A stretch of 64,000 nucleotides of DNA. Origin: Labrenzia sp. CE80 (lineage in GTDB: Bacteria > Pseudomonadota > Alphaproteobacteria > Rhizobiales > Stappiaceae). Location: positions 1,736,001 to 1,800,000 of the forward strand of contig NZ_WAJT01000001.1 in assembly GCF_009650605.1 (NCBI RefSeq). Direction: 5' to 3'. Below the pieces are notes generated by a model. It had not been told where the DNA came from, ran no database searches, and saw only the letters and a list, made by a program, of their open reading frames with translations. The translations under genes were made by a program, and so were the position numbers. Below, one piece after another: positions 33,417 through 41,621 of this stretch; the stretch's first letter is position 1; every line of letters begins with the position of its first letter.

Positions 33417-35081
33417 ATGACAATTGGAATTCGAGCAGTCTGTCAGAAGAGATATAGCTCCAGCCTTTTCACCGCTTTCTTCCTTGCCTTTCTGTCCGGG
33501 CCGATCGGCGGGACACCCGCGATCGCACAGACAGAAGCTCTCCCCTCTGCGGAAACGACGACCAAGGCGGCCGCGCCTCTGAGCTTCGCCTTGTTGGCGG
33601 AGATCGGCAGCCGAGACGTCGACCAGGGTGTCGCAGCCTTTTATGAAGCGCGCGGCTATGCTCCGATCTGGCTCGACACGGACGGGCTTCATGAGCGCGG
33701 ACACTTGACCCTGGCTGCCTTTGCCGCCGCCAATGATCATGCGCTCAATCCCGACAACTACGGCCCGCTTCTGTTTGCCGAAAGGTTGGACGCCGCACAG
33801 AGCGATGAAGACTGGGCAGCTCTTGAACTGGACCTGACCGCGCAGTTCATTCGTTACGCGACACACATGTCCTCGGGCCGTGTTCAGCCGAACGAAATCA
33901 ACAAGGCGCTCAATATTTTCCCGCATGTGCCGGAACCGATCGACTTGCTGACCCAGGCGAATGAATCCGTCGATTTCAGTGCCTTTCTCGAAGCGCTCTC
34001 TCCCAACACGCCTAACTACGCTAGATTAAAGCGCCGCCTGGCACAGTACCGGGACAAGGCAGCGCTGGGCGGCTTTACGGTCATCCCAGATGGCGAGGTT
34101 CTCAAGCCGGGCATGGAGGACGAACGGACGGCCCTATTGCGCCAAAGACTTGCCGAAGAAGATTATATGCTCGCCACGGACCACAGCGGAGCGGTTTACG
34201 ACGGCGCGCTCGTCGAGGCGGTCAAGACGTTTCAGGAATATCACGGGCTTGCAGTTGATGGCGTGATCGGCAAGAACACCCTGGCAGAGATCAACGTCCC
34301 GATCCGGCAGAAGCTGATCCAGATGGAGCTCAACATGGAGCGCCGTCGCTGGATGCCCGACTTCCTCGGCGACACCTATGTCTTCGTCAATCTCGCCGAC
34401 CAGAATCTCAAGCTGGTGAAGAACGGCAAGACCTGGCACACCACGCGGGTTGTCGTCGGCAAGCCTTATCATGCCACGCCGGTCTTTTCCGACGAGATGA
34501 CCTACGTCGAAATCAATCCCTATTGGAACGTTCCCTATTCCATTGCCACGAAGGAATACCTGCCGAAACTGCGACAGGATCCGAACGCGCTTTCAGCACA
34601 GAACATCCGGGTTTTCAGTGGCGAGCAGGAAGTGGCGCCGACACAGGTCGCCTGGAACTCCTATTCGGGCAGCAATTTTCCGTTCAAGCTCCGCCAGGAT
34701 CCGGGCGGACGGAACGCGCTGGGCCGCATCAAATTCATGTTTCCCAACCAATTCAACATTTACATCCACGACACTCCTTCCAAGACCTTGTTCGACCGGG
34801 CGCAGCGGGACTTCAGCCATGGCTGCATCCGCGTGTCAGATCCCTTTGCTCTTGGAGATGTGTTGCTGTCGGATCAGGGATATGACCGGTCACGGCTGGA
34901 AGCCATTCGAGATGCAGGAGCTCGCAAGGTGGTCAAGCTGGAAAAGCCGGTCCAGGTGCATCTGACCTATCTGACGGCTTGGATGAACAAGGATGGCTCG
35001 ACCCACTTCCGGCGTGACATCTATAACCGCGATGAGGTGCTCCTAAAGGCCCTTGCACGTGCCATGACCGAGAACCTTTGA
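33417..35081 (+). CDS. L,D-transpeptidase, YcbB-like with peptidoglycan-binding domain
   Basis: A 554-residue secreted enzyme forming 3-3 peptidoglycan cross-links or attaching proteins to the wall. Signal peptide at residues 1-39 (ending PAIAQ), an N-terminal scaffold domain (LDLTAQFIRYATHMSSGRVQP), a PG_binding_1 module around VKTFQEYHGLAVDGVIGKNTLAEIN, then a YkuD domain with IYIHDTPSK...RDFSHGCIRVSDP, where the Cys is the nucleophile. A G-rich box lies 5 bases before the ATG at 33417. Length and order match the YcbB/LdtD class. Confidence 0.93.
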   Translation: MTIGIRAVCQKRYSSSLFTAFFLAFLSGPIGGTPAIAQTEALPSAETTTKAAAPLSFALLAEIGSRDVDQGVAAFYEARGYAPIWLDTDGLHERGHLTLAAFAAANDHALNPDNYGPLLFAERLDAAQSDEDWAALELDLTAQFIRYATHMSSGRVQPNEINKALNIFPHVPEPIDLLTQANESVDFSAFLEALSPNTPNYARLKRRLAQYRDKAALGGFTVIPDGEVLKPGMEDERTALLRQRLAEEDYMLATDHSGAVYDGALVEAVKTFQEYHGLAVDGVIGKNTLAEINVPIRQKLIQMELNMERRRWMPDFLGDTYVFVNLADQNLKLVKNGKTWHTTRVVVGKPYHATPVFSDEMTYVEINPYWNVPYSIATKEYLPKLRQDPNALSAQNIRVFSGEQEVAPTQVAWNSYSGSNFPFKLRQDPGGRNALGRIKFMFPNQFNIYIHDTPSKTLFDRAQRDFSHGCIRVSDPFALGDVLLSDQGYDRSRLEAIRDAGARKVVKLEKPVQVHLTYLTAWMNKDGSTHFRRDIYNRDEVLLKALARAMTENL

Positions 35082-35200
35082 GGCATTCCGACCTGCGTTA
35101 ATCAAACTGAACCCTATCTGAATGAGGCCCTCAGGGGCGGTTCAAGGCCCCTCTCCTATTGTCATCCTCATCAACCCCGGATGCGGATCAGGAGCGGGCC

Positions 35201-35389
35201 ATGTTTCAACGTTTGTTTGCAGTCGTTTTTCTCACAGCCGTTCTCGGCGCCCCTTTCGCAGGTCTCTTCAGTCTCGCTGGCGTCACCGAAGCGTCACCCG
35301 CTGTCAGCCAGCAGCGCAGCATGTGCATCACCGCAGGCGTTGGCTGCGGTTCCGGCCACATCCTTCTGCCAGCCATTGGCCGGATGTAA
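35201..35389 (+). CDS. Small secreted Cys-containing hypothetical protein (62 residues)
   Basis: A 62-residue product with AGGAG 8 bases before the ATG. Residues 1-33 form a clear Sec signal peptide (RLFAVVFLTAVLGAPFAGLFSLAGVTEASPA), leaving a mature peptide of about 29 residues, QQRSMCITAGVGCGSGHILLPAIGRM at its end, with two cysteines seven apart. I do not recognise the family. The next gene, on the same strand 76 bases on, is a thiol-type ArsR regulator. Confidence 0.55.
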   Translation: MFQRLFAVVFLTAVLGAPFAGLFSLAGVTEASPAVSQQRSMCITAGVGCGSGHILLPAIGRM

Positions 35390-35465
35390 CAAATCGATTT
35401 AAAATTCAGCACCTATCGTAGCGTATTGCTTGCGATTTCGGGCGGATTTGGGCATTGTCTCGCTC

Positions 35466-35810
35466 ATGAACCAAGAAGCTCTTGAAGATAATGCTGAAGA
35501 TGCGGCCCGTTTTTTGAAGATGTTGGCCTCCGCCCCGCGCCTCCTGCTCTTGTGCAATATGTTCGATCGGGAGTGCAGCGTTGGGGACCTGGCGGAGAGG
35601 ACTGGCATGCGGATGCCCACCGTCTCGCAACAACTTTCTCTTCTGCGTGCGCAGGGGCTCGTGGAGACCCGACGAGAGGGCACAACTATTCACTACCGAC
35701 TGGCCAGTGAAGCTGCCCAGGAAGTCATGGCTGTCCTCTACAAGCACTTCTGTGCGGGAGGAGGAGATCCTGCTGCGGCAGATCTTCTGGAGATAGCCAG
35801 CGCTGATTGA
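35466..35810 (+). CDS. ArsR-family regulator of BigR/SqrR (persulfide-sensor) type
   Basis: A 114-residue winged-helix protein (ECSVGDLAERTGMRMPTVSQQLSLLRAQGLVETRREGTTIHYRL). Cys30 (RLLLLCNMF) and Cys96 (YKHFC) are 66 residues apart, the same spacing as the reactive pair of SqrR (Cys41/Cys107) and BigR, which form a tetrasulfide bridge with reactive sulfur species. Cys37 is extra. No sulfide oxidation gene is adjacent, so it would act in trans. Start at ATG 35466; a TTG 12 codons earlier is possible. Confidence 0.82.
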   Translation: MNQEALEDNAEDAARFLKMLASAPRLLLLCNMFDRECSVGDLAERTGMRMPTVSQQLSLLRAQGLVETRREGTTIHYRLASEAAQEVMAVLYKHFCAGGGDPAAADLLEIASAD

Positions 35811-35863
35811 AACTGGTTGCTTCAGCTTTCCGCACTTGAGACCACATGCCTCGCCAGAAACCC

Positions 35864-35889
35864 AAAGGACCGCCAAGAGCGGTCCTTTT
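35864..35889. terminator. Bidirectional intrinsic terminator
   Basis: 10-bp stem AAAGGACCGC / GCGGTCCTTT with a 5-base loop, followed by T on the plus strand; lies between the convergent ArsR and creA genes and can serve both. Confidence 0.75.
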
Positions 35890-35915
35890 CTGTTTCGCGG
35901 CGGATCAATCAGATA

Positions 35916-36434
35916 TTAGTCGTCGAGGTAGTCGCCGCAACGTGGAGGCGTTTGATCTCCCCATGGCATCAAAGGCACGGTAGAAGTCGAGTTTTTTGGG
36001 CTGCCTTCGATCAGCTTGTCGGAATAGACAAGATAGACCAAGACGTTACGTTTGACGTCACATCCACGAACGATCCGCATCTTCTTGAAGACGAAGGAGC
36101 GGCGCTGACGAAACATTTCCTCGCCCTGCTCGAATTTTTCCGAGATTTCAATGGGACCAACCTGCCGGCAGGCAAGAGATACGTCCGAAACTTCCTCCGC
36201 GACGCCGACCCAGCCTGAAAGTCCGCCTTTTTCCGGCACCGTGAAATGACAGGCAACGCCGGAAACGATGGGATCATCGATCGCGTAGGTGGCCAATTTG
36301 TGGTCCGGCGTGAGGAATTTCCAGACGGTCGACTTCTTGAAGATGAGGTCGGGCTCATCGGCCGCAGATGCCCCCATCGGCGAGAGTGTCAGTGCAGACA
36401 GGCACAGAGAAAGAGCAAGAGACGTTATGCGCAT
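35916..36434 (-). CDS. creA: CreA family secreted protein
   Basis: A 172-residue protein with an N-terminal signal peptide (cleavage near GASA-ADE). The mature part matches the CreA family closely: DDPIVSGVACHFTVPEKGGLSGWVGVAEEVSDVSLACRQVGPI, FKKMRIVRGCDVKRNVLVYLVYSDKLIEGSPKNSTSTVPLMPW. The function of CreA is not established, despite its placement beside CreBC in enterobacteria; no CreBC genes are seen here. It follows the metallo-hydrolase gene on the same strand with an 89-base gap. Confidence 0.93.
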   Translation of the reverse strand: MRITSLALSLCLSALTLSPMGASAADEPDLIFKKSTVWKFLTPDHKLATYAIDDPIVSGVACHFTVPEKGGLSGWVGVAEEVSDVSLACRQVGPIEISEKFEQGEEMFRQRRSFVFKKMRIVRGCDVKRNVLVYLVYSDKLIEGSPKNSTSTVPLMPWGDQTPPRCGDYLDD

Positions 36435-36523
36435 TGAGACATCACCGCGTTTTGATCAGGTCCACCCTGATGTGGGCGGTAAACGTGGCAATGTCCAGTC
36501 GGCTGCAAGGTACGAAACGTTTC

Positions 36524-37636
36524 TCAGGCGTTTTCCGGCTCGCGGACCTTGTCGTCGGCCGCATGCTCCACCGAAGCTGCAGATTGCTCTTCCGAGGTCT
36601 GTTCAACCTGGTCCGGAACATCTTCATCCACGTTGTCGGGTTCGATGATCTCAGCTTCCTGGCTTGCCGCGACAGGCTCTGCCACCAAGCCGTGGAGGGC
36701 GTCCCAAAGATCACGATCCCGTTCGGCGGTCCAGACCTGAGGCATGTCGAGACCATGAGCCTCGTCATACGCCCGCGCAACGTTGAACGGCAGACAGTGT
36801 TCATGGATCGCATAGTCGCCAAACAACGGATCCATGACAGATTTCACAGTCAGGAAAGTGTCCTTTATACCCATGCCGGATGCCACGCAGTCCGCGGCCG
36901 TGTCGCGCAAAGTGGTGATAAAGGCCTCGGTGTGCTCAAGAGCCTCCAAGACGGCGCTGCTGCCGATCACAACATCTCCGCGCCCGGGCATGAGGGCAGA
37001 CGGCCTGAAGGCACCTATGCGATTAAGTGCACGTGGCCAGTCGCCCAGATGAGCGTCACCGCAGTAGCAGGCGGACTTCGACTCCACCAGATCGCCGGAA
37101 TACATGACGCCAGCGTCGGGAACCCAGACCACGGCATCTCCCATCGTGTGACCACGGCCGAGATGCATGATGCGAACATCGCGGTTGCCGAGGTTCAGTG
37201 ACAGTGACGATGCGAAACTCAATGTCGGCCAGGTTAGGCCCGGAATGCTGTCGGCGTCCTTGAACAGGCGTGGGAACCTCGCAAATTCGGACTTCCAATC
37301 CGCTTCACCACGCTCTTCGATCAACCGGCGTGTCAAGTCGGAGGCGATGATCTCGCTTGCGCCATATGCGCTCGCGCCCAACACCCGAACCGCGTGGTAA
37401 TGGGTCAGCACGACATGCTTGATCGGCTTGTCTGTGACTTCCCGAATCCGCTCGATGACCTGTTCCGCCATGGCGGGCGTAGCCTGCGCGTCGACCACGA
37501 GGACGCTGTTGTCTCCAATGATGACTCCGGTGTTCGGATCGCCCTCCGCGGTAAAGGCATAGCAGCCCTTTCCGATTTCGGTGAAGCTGATCTTCTTGTC
37601 CTCAGTGTCATTGGTGGAAGCAAAGTCGTTGCTCAT
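36524..37636 (-). CDS. Metallo-beta-lactamase-fold protein with altered metal site
   Basis: 370 residues with the MBL fold (residues ~15-260). The usual HxHxDH is replaced by HYHAVR (residues 79-84, LTHYHAVRVLG) and the late PGHG by PGRG, while GRGHTMGD and YSGDLVE keep a His and an Asp ligand. It may bind a single metal or none. The C-terminal ~45 residues are acidic and repetitive. The ATG at 37636 (MSNDFAST) has AAAGAG upstream; a long in-frame extension to 37828 looks non-coding. Divergent from a MarR gene. Confidence 0.82.
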   Translation of the reverse strand: MSNDFASTNDTEDKKISFTEIGKGCYAFTAEGDPNTGVIIGDNSVLVVDAQATPAMAEQVIERIREVTDKPIKHVVLTHYHAVRVLGASAYGASEIIASDLTRRLIEERGEADWKSEFARFPRLFKDADSIPGLTWPTLSFASSLSLNLGNRDVRIMHLGRGHTMGDAVVWVPDAGVMYSGDLVESKSACYCGDAHLGDWPRALNRIGAFRPSALMPGRGDVVIGSSAVLEALEHTEAFITTLRDTAADCVASGMGIKDTFLTVKSVMDPLFGDYAIHEHCLPFNVARAYDEAHGLDMPQVWTAERDRDLWDALHGLVAEPVAASQEAEIIEPDNVDEDVPDQVEQTSEEQSAASVEHAADDKVREPENA

Positions 37637-38042
37637 GGCAGCTCTTTCATTTTCCGACCTGGCCGATTTTCTCTTCGTCCCAGGTCTGATTGCTCCAGGC
37701 CGGCTTCTTCTGCCCGGGTTGCGGATTTTCACACGGACCTTGAAAAGGCTGCATAAAATCCCGCATTCCGAGACGGTCTCAGGTTCGCGGACCGATTCGC
37801 AAATTTTGGCGGTCACCTCATGCGACAATTTTCAGTTTTTCAACAGATTGATGCCGTCGCGCAAGGAAATACAAGATATTGTTGCCTTTATGGCAATAGT
37901 CAGCTGGCAAAGAGTATTGTCACAATGTTCGAGGATGCTTGCTTCCGTTGAAGCGATCTTTTCTCAGCTAAAGACTTTGGTGTGGCAAGGAACGCCTTTA
38001 AAGTGACTCTTGCCAAGACCATGGGAACGAAAGACTGAGCTG
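37637..38042. other. Divergent region between MBL-fold gene and MarR gene
   Basis: 406 bases holding both promoters. The only marked structure is TTGCC-TTTAT-GGCAA (37882-37896), listed separately; no gene is seen. Confidence 0.5.
37882..37896. promoter_or_regulatory. Candidate MarR operator TTGCC-N5-GGCAA
   Basis: A 15-base inverted repeat with imperfect flanking symmetry, size typical for MarR dimers, lying between the MarR gene and the divergent MBL-fold gene. Confidence 0.4.
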
Positions 38043-38540
38043 ATGAGTGATGACGATATTCCAGCGCAGAAGAACGACGGCCTTTGCGGATCGTCCGACA
38101 ATGTGCTGGCGCTCGAAGACTTCCTTCCCTACCGTCTCAATCTCGTGTCTGAAACCGTGAGCCATTCGTTTGCGCGGCTCTATGGAGAGCAGTTTGGCAT
38201 GACCAGACCGGACTGGCGCGTCATAGCGATCATCGGGCAATGCGGGCGCGTGACCGCCAAGACGATCGGCGAGCGCAGCACGATGCACAAAACCAAGGTC
38301 AGCCGCGCCGTCTCGACCCTTGAAAAACGCGGCTTCGTCATACGCACGCCCAATCCCGAGGACATGCGGGAAATTTTCCTGGAACTGACCCCTGCAGGCC
38401 AGAACGTCTATAATGCGCTGGTTCCGCAGGCCTTTGCCTTTACCCGGCATTTGACGGATGCGCTGAGCCCAGAGGAACGGGAACAGCTTGAGACTATCTT
38501 GAACAAACTTGTTCAGTCGGCTGCGACCTTCGACGGCTAG
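38043..38540 (+). CDS. MarR-family transcriptional regulator
   Basis: A 165-residue winged-helix regulator: LNLVSETVSHSFARLYGEQFGMTRPDWRVIAIIGQCGRVTAKTIGERSTMHKTKVSRAVSTLEKRGFV, with the wing NPEDMREIFLELTPAGQ. This subtype often controls degradation or stress genes divergent from it; here the partner would be the MBL-fold gene. No cysteine is in a position that suggests redox sensing. The ATG at 38043 (MSDDDIP) is chosen; the upstream in-frame start adds unconserved residues. Confidence 0.9.
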   Translation: MSDDDIPAQKNDGLCGSSDNVLALEDFLPYRLNLVSETVSHSFARLYGEQFGMTRPDWRVIAIIGQCGRVTAKTIGERSTMHKTKVSRAVSTLEKRGFVIRTPNPEDMREIFLELTPAGQNVYNALVPQAFAFTRHLTDALSPEEREQLETILNKLVQSAATFDG

Positions 38541-38810
38541 ACTTGACGAACACGAGCGAAGTTGATCGGACATTGAACGCCTTAGGATAAAACTCTGAAA
38601 TAATTGGCACCTTGCCGATCGAAAGTGTTGTCTCAACATATAAAGTCTCGTCCGGCGCCAAGCCAGTTTCAGCTGCGAGTCTGAGCTGCAGGTTGCCGCT
38701 GCCCCTCGCACATTAACTCCAAATCAGCGCTTTGCTTGCTATGATGCTTTCACCTGCAGATAGTGGTTAGTGGCGGGGGCGTTTTTGACGCCGATGGGAC
38801 AGGTTGCACA

Positions 38811-40208
38811 ATGAGATCTGAGTGGCAGATACGGCGCCTATTCGGGGCAAGCTGCAGCGCTTTGGTATTGGTCGCAGTGATGTGCGCCTCTACAACGGCG
38901 AACGCGGCAACATGCGCTGCCATTCGCGCGGAACTGGCAGGCCTTGACAACTCGTCCTCGAGATCAGTCAGTCCCGCAGCCCAGAAGTGGCAGACAGCGC
39001 AGCGCCAGCAAAGTAAGGCCATTGCCGCCGCCGAACGCGATGCACGCTTTTTTCGCTGCGACAGCGCTCCCCAGTCTCCCAAGTGCCAGGGGCTGGCAAA
39101 CAAGATCAAGCGTATGCAAAAGAACCTGCGCGCCATCGATCGCAAACTGGCTCAGTCATTAGAGCCATCGAGAAACAATGCTGAGAGCCGGCGTCGACGC
39201 TTGCAGGCAAGCCTGGCAGCGCAAAAGTGCAATGCAGCCAAGCCCGCGCGAACTGCAAAGACCAGTTCCAACGGCAATAGTTTTCTTGGCAAGATATTCG
39301 ACAAGAAGGCCGGGCAACCGGCAGCAGCCACCGACCAGAACTATCGCACCTTGCCAAATGGGCTTGTCGTTCAAAAGCCCAGAAGAGACCTCCTCCTCGC
39401 CCGCTCAAACGATCAGGATCTGACACAGCTGAAGTCACGAGCGAGCCTCGCCCGGGAAACGCGGTCCAACAGGACCCGCATTCCCTCAGGCGGTACCTTT
39501 CGAACACTTTGTGTTCGCACCTGTGACGGCTACTTCTTCCCGGTGAGCTTTTCGACGGGACAAAGCCAGTTTGCGGATGACGCAGCCCGTTGCGGTGAAA
39601 TCTGCCCCGCAGCTCCGACCGAGCTGTTCGTCCATCGCAATCCCGGCGGCTTGGCTGAGGAAATGATTTCCCTTGCCGGCATTCCGTATGCCGAAACGGA
39701 AAACGCTTATCGATACAAAACCGAATTTGTACAAAACTGCAGCTGCCGCGACAGCCGAAACACCTCCACCGAGAGCAAGATGACGCCGCTTGCCGGGAAT
39801 AATAGCGGAGTTTGGACCAACGAGGACGGCCGCGTACAGGTGTCTTTAAGGCTCGATGGGCCTGCGCCGTTCTTTGAAGGGAATACTTCCCCAACGCGAA
39901 GCAGCTGGAGCCTGGATCCATTGTTGCCTGATCAGCTGCCAAAGGGAACCGATCCGGCCACCCGCATGGATCTGGAAGGCGGCTTCAACGCGGCGATCCG
40001 CATTGATACAGATACAGAAGAAGCGGGCGTTGCAGCGGCAAGCACCGATACAGATTCGGACGAGCTGCCGTTGCTGACGTCCCGTGCAACCCAGAAAGCG
40101 TCAGCCCCCGAGCCGGTTTTCACCAAGCTCGAGGAAAAGGACCAGACCCGGCAGGCGCCAAGCGGGCCTATCCGGGTAGTCGGTCCAGAATATTTTGTCG
40201 CCCAATAA
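38811..40208 (+). CDS. DUF2865 domain secreted protein
   Basis: A 465-residue protein with a signal peptide (cleavage near ANA-ATC). A coiled, charged segment with spaced cysteines follows (residues ~35-150). The DUF2865 core is at ~235-340: GGTFRTLCVRTCDGYFFPVSFSTGQSQFADDAARCGEICPA, LFVHRNPGGLAEEMISLAG and YRYKTEFVQNCSCR. This family is restricted to Hyphomicrobiales and has no known function; cysteine spacing suggests disulfides in the periplasm. The 3' end overlaps the convergent gltX by 41 bases. Confidence 0.9.
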   Translation: MRSEWQIRRLFGASCSALVLVAVMCASTTANAATCAAIRAELAGLDNSSSRSVSPAAQKWQTAQRQQSKAIAAAERDARFFRCDSAPQSPKCQGLANKIKRMQKNLRAIDRKLAQSLEPSRNNAESRRRRLQASLAAQKCNAAKPARTAKTSSNGNSFLGKIFDKKAGQPAAATDQNYRTLPNGLVVQKPRRDLLLARSNDQDLTQLKSRASLARETRSNRTRIPSGGTFRTLCVRTCDGYFFPVSFSTGQSQFADDAARCGEICPAAPTELFVHRNPGGLAEEMISLAGIPYAETENAYRYKTEFVQNCSCRDSRNTSTESKMTPLAGNNSGVWTNEDGRVQVSLRLDGPAPFFEGNTSPTRSSWSLDPLLPDQLPKGTDPATRMDLEGGFNAAIRIDTDTEEAGVAAASTDTDSDELPLLTSRATQKASAPEPVFTKLEEKDQTRQAPSGPIRVVGPEYFVAQ

Positions 40209-41532
40209 GGGGAAGCAGTGCTTTCATGTCCGGCCCATGGTCAAGCCCGGTCAACGCGCGGCGCAACGGCATAAACAGACCTCGCCCCTTTCGGCCCGTA
40301 TCAGCCTTCAAAGCTGACGTCCAAGCGCCCCAGGTTTCTTCAGTGATGTCGCCTTCCGGCAGGAAATCACGCGCCTTTGCAACAAACTCGCGGTCTTCTT
40401 CCGAAACCTTGCCATCAATGCTTCCGTAGACGATCTGCCAGTAGTGCTGCGCATCAGAGACCTTTTCGCAGTTCTCCCGAATGAGAAGCCAGAACGTCTC
40501 ACTCGCGCGAATACCCAGTGACCGAAGCCGATCCTCCACCACCTCAAACGGCATGTCGTGGACCAACTTTGCATTTAGGCCGCCGAGATCTGCCGGATCA
40601 AACTTCGCTGCAGAACGTGACACGAACGACAGGTCGAATTTCTCTGCCAGAACATCGAGATTCGAGACCGGCTCAACAGCCTGGCTGGTGCCAGTCAACA
40701 CTGCCAGCGAAGCGACAGCCATGGGCTCAAGCCCTGCCTCGCGCAAAGAGCCAATGGACAGCGCTCCCTTGCGCTTCGACAAGCCTTCGCCATCGCGGGT
40801 CGTCAGCAGGTTATGATGGCCGAAGGTCGGCATCTCGGCGCCGAGTGCCTTAAAGATCGCGTATTGAACGCCGGTGTTGGCAACATGATCTTCGCCGCGA
40901 ATGACATGGGTGATGCCCATGTCGATGTCGTCTACGATGGATGGCAGCGTATAGAGATAGGTTCCATCTTCACGGATCAGCACCGGATCGGAAAGCGAGG
41001 CCAGGTCCACCGACTGCTCGCCGCGGCAAAGGTCCGTCCAGGTCACTTCTGTCCGCCGGGGCGCGAAGGGGTCGCCGTCGTGGTTTGGCAGAAGGAAGCG
41101 CCAGTGAACCTTACGTCCCTCTGCTTCCAGAGCCGCTTTTTCATCGGCGCTGAGCTTCAATGCTGCCCGATCGTAGACAGGAGGCCGACCAAGGGCTCTG
41201 GCCCGCGAGCGGCGGCGCTCAAGTTCATCGGCGGTTTCATAACAGGGATATAGCAGCCCGTCGGACTTCAGCTTTTCAGCAGCGGCCTCATAGGAAGCAA
41301 CGCGGTCGGACTGCCTCTCGACGCGGGCCGGCTGAATGCCGAGCCAGGCAAGGTCAAGCTCGGTGGCGTCGGCAAACTCTGCTTTAGAGCGTTCTTTGTC
41401 CGTGTCGTCGAAACGCAGAACAAAGGATCCACCATTCTTTTTGGCAAAGAGCCAGTTGAACAATGCGGTTCGGCTATTGCCGATATGGATATGGCCAGTC
41501 GGGGACGGCGCAAAACGAACTGTAACGGTCAT
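40168..41532 (-). CDS. gltX: Glutamyl-tRNA synthetase
   Basis: A 454-residue class I synthetase: HIGH-type motif in RFAPSPTGHIHIGNSRTALFNWLFA, KMSKS as GLSKRKGALS near residue 238, IRGEDHVANTGVQ. Alphaproteobacteria commonly carry two GluRS, one charging tRNA-Glu and one producing Glu-tRNA-Gln for the amidotransferase route; which one this is cannot be decided here. The ATG at 41532 (MTVTVRFAPSP) is chosen over an in-frame start 12 codons upstream. Confidence 0.94.
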   Translation of the reverse strand: MTVTVRFAPSPTGHIHIGNSRTALFNWLFAKKNGGSFVLRFDDTDKERSKAEFADATELDLAWLGIQPARVERQSDRVASYEAAAEKLKSDGLLYPCYETADELERRRSRARALGRPPVYDRAALKLSADEKAALEAEGRKVHWRFLLPNHDGDPFAPRRTEVTWTDLCRGEQSVDLASLSDPVLIREDGTYLYTLPSIVDDIDMGITHVIRGEDHVANTGVQYAIFKALGAEMPTFGHHNLLTTRDGEGLSKRKGALSIGSLREAGLEPMAVASLAVLTGTSQAVEPVSNLDVLAEKFDLSFVSRSAAKFDPADLGGLNAKLVHDMPFEVVEDRLRSLGIRASETFWLLIRENCEKVSDAQHYWQIVYGSIDGKVSEEDREFVAKARDFLPEGDITEETWGAWTSALKADTGRKGRGLFMPLRRALTGLDHGPDMKALLPLIGRQNILDRLPG

Positions 41533-41621
41533 GGACCTTGAGGTACCTCCATGCCTGCGTTGTCGCAAGCATTCTTTGGCGTTTTACCCGGCTGCGCGAT
41601 CTCAGCCGTGCTAACCCGGTT

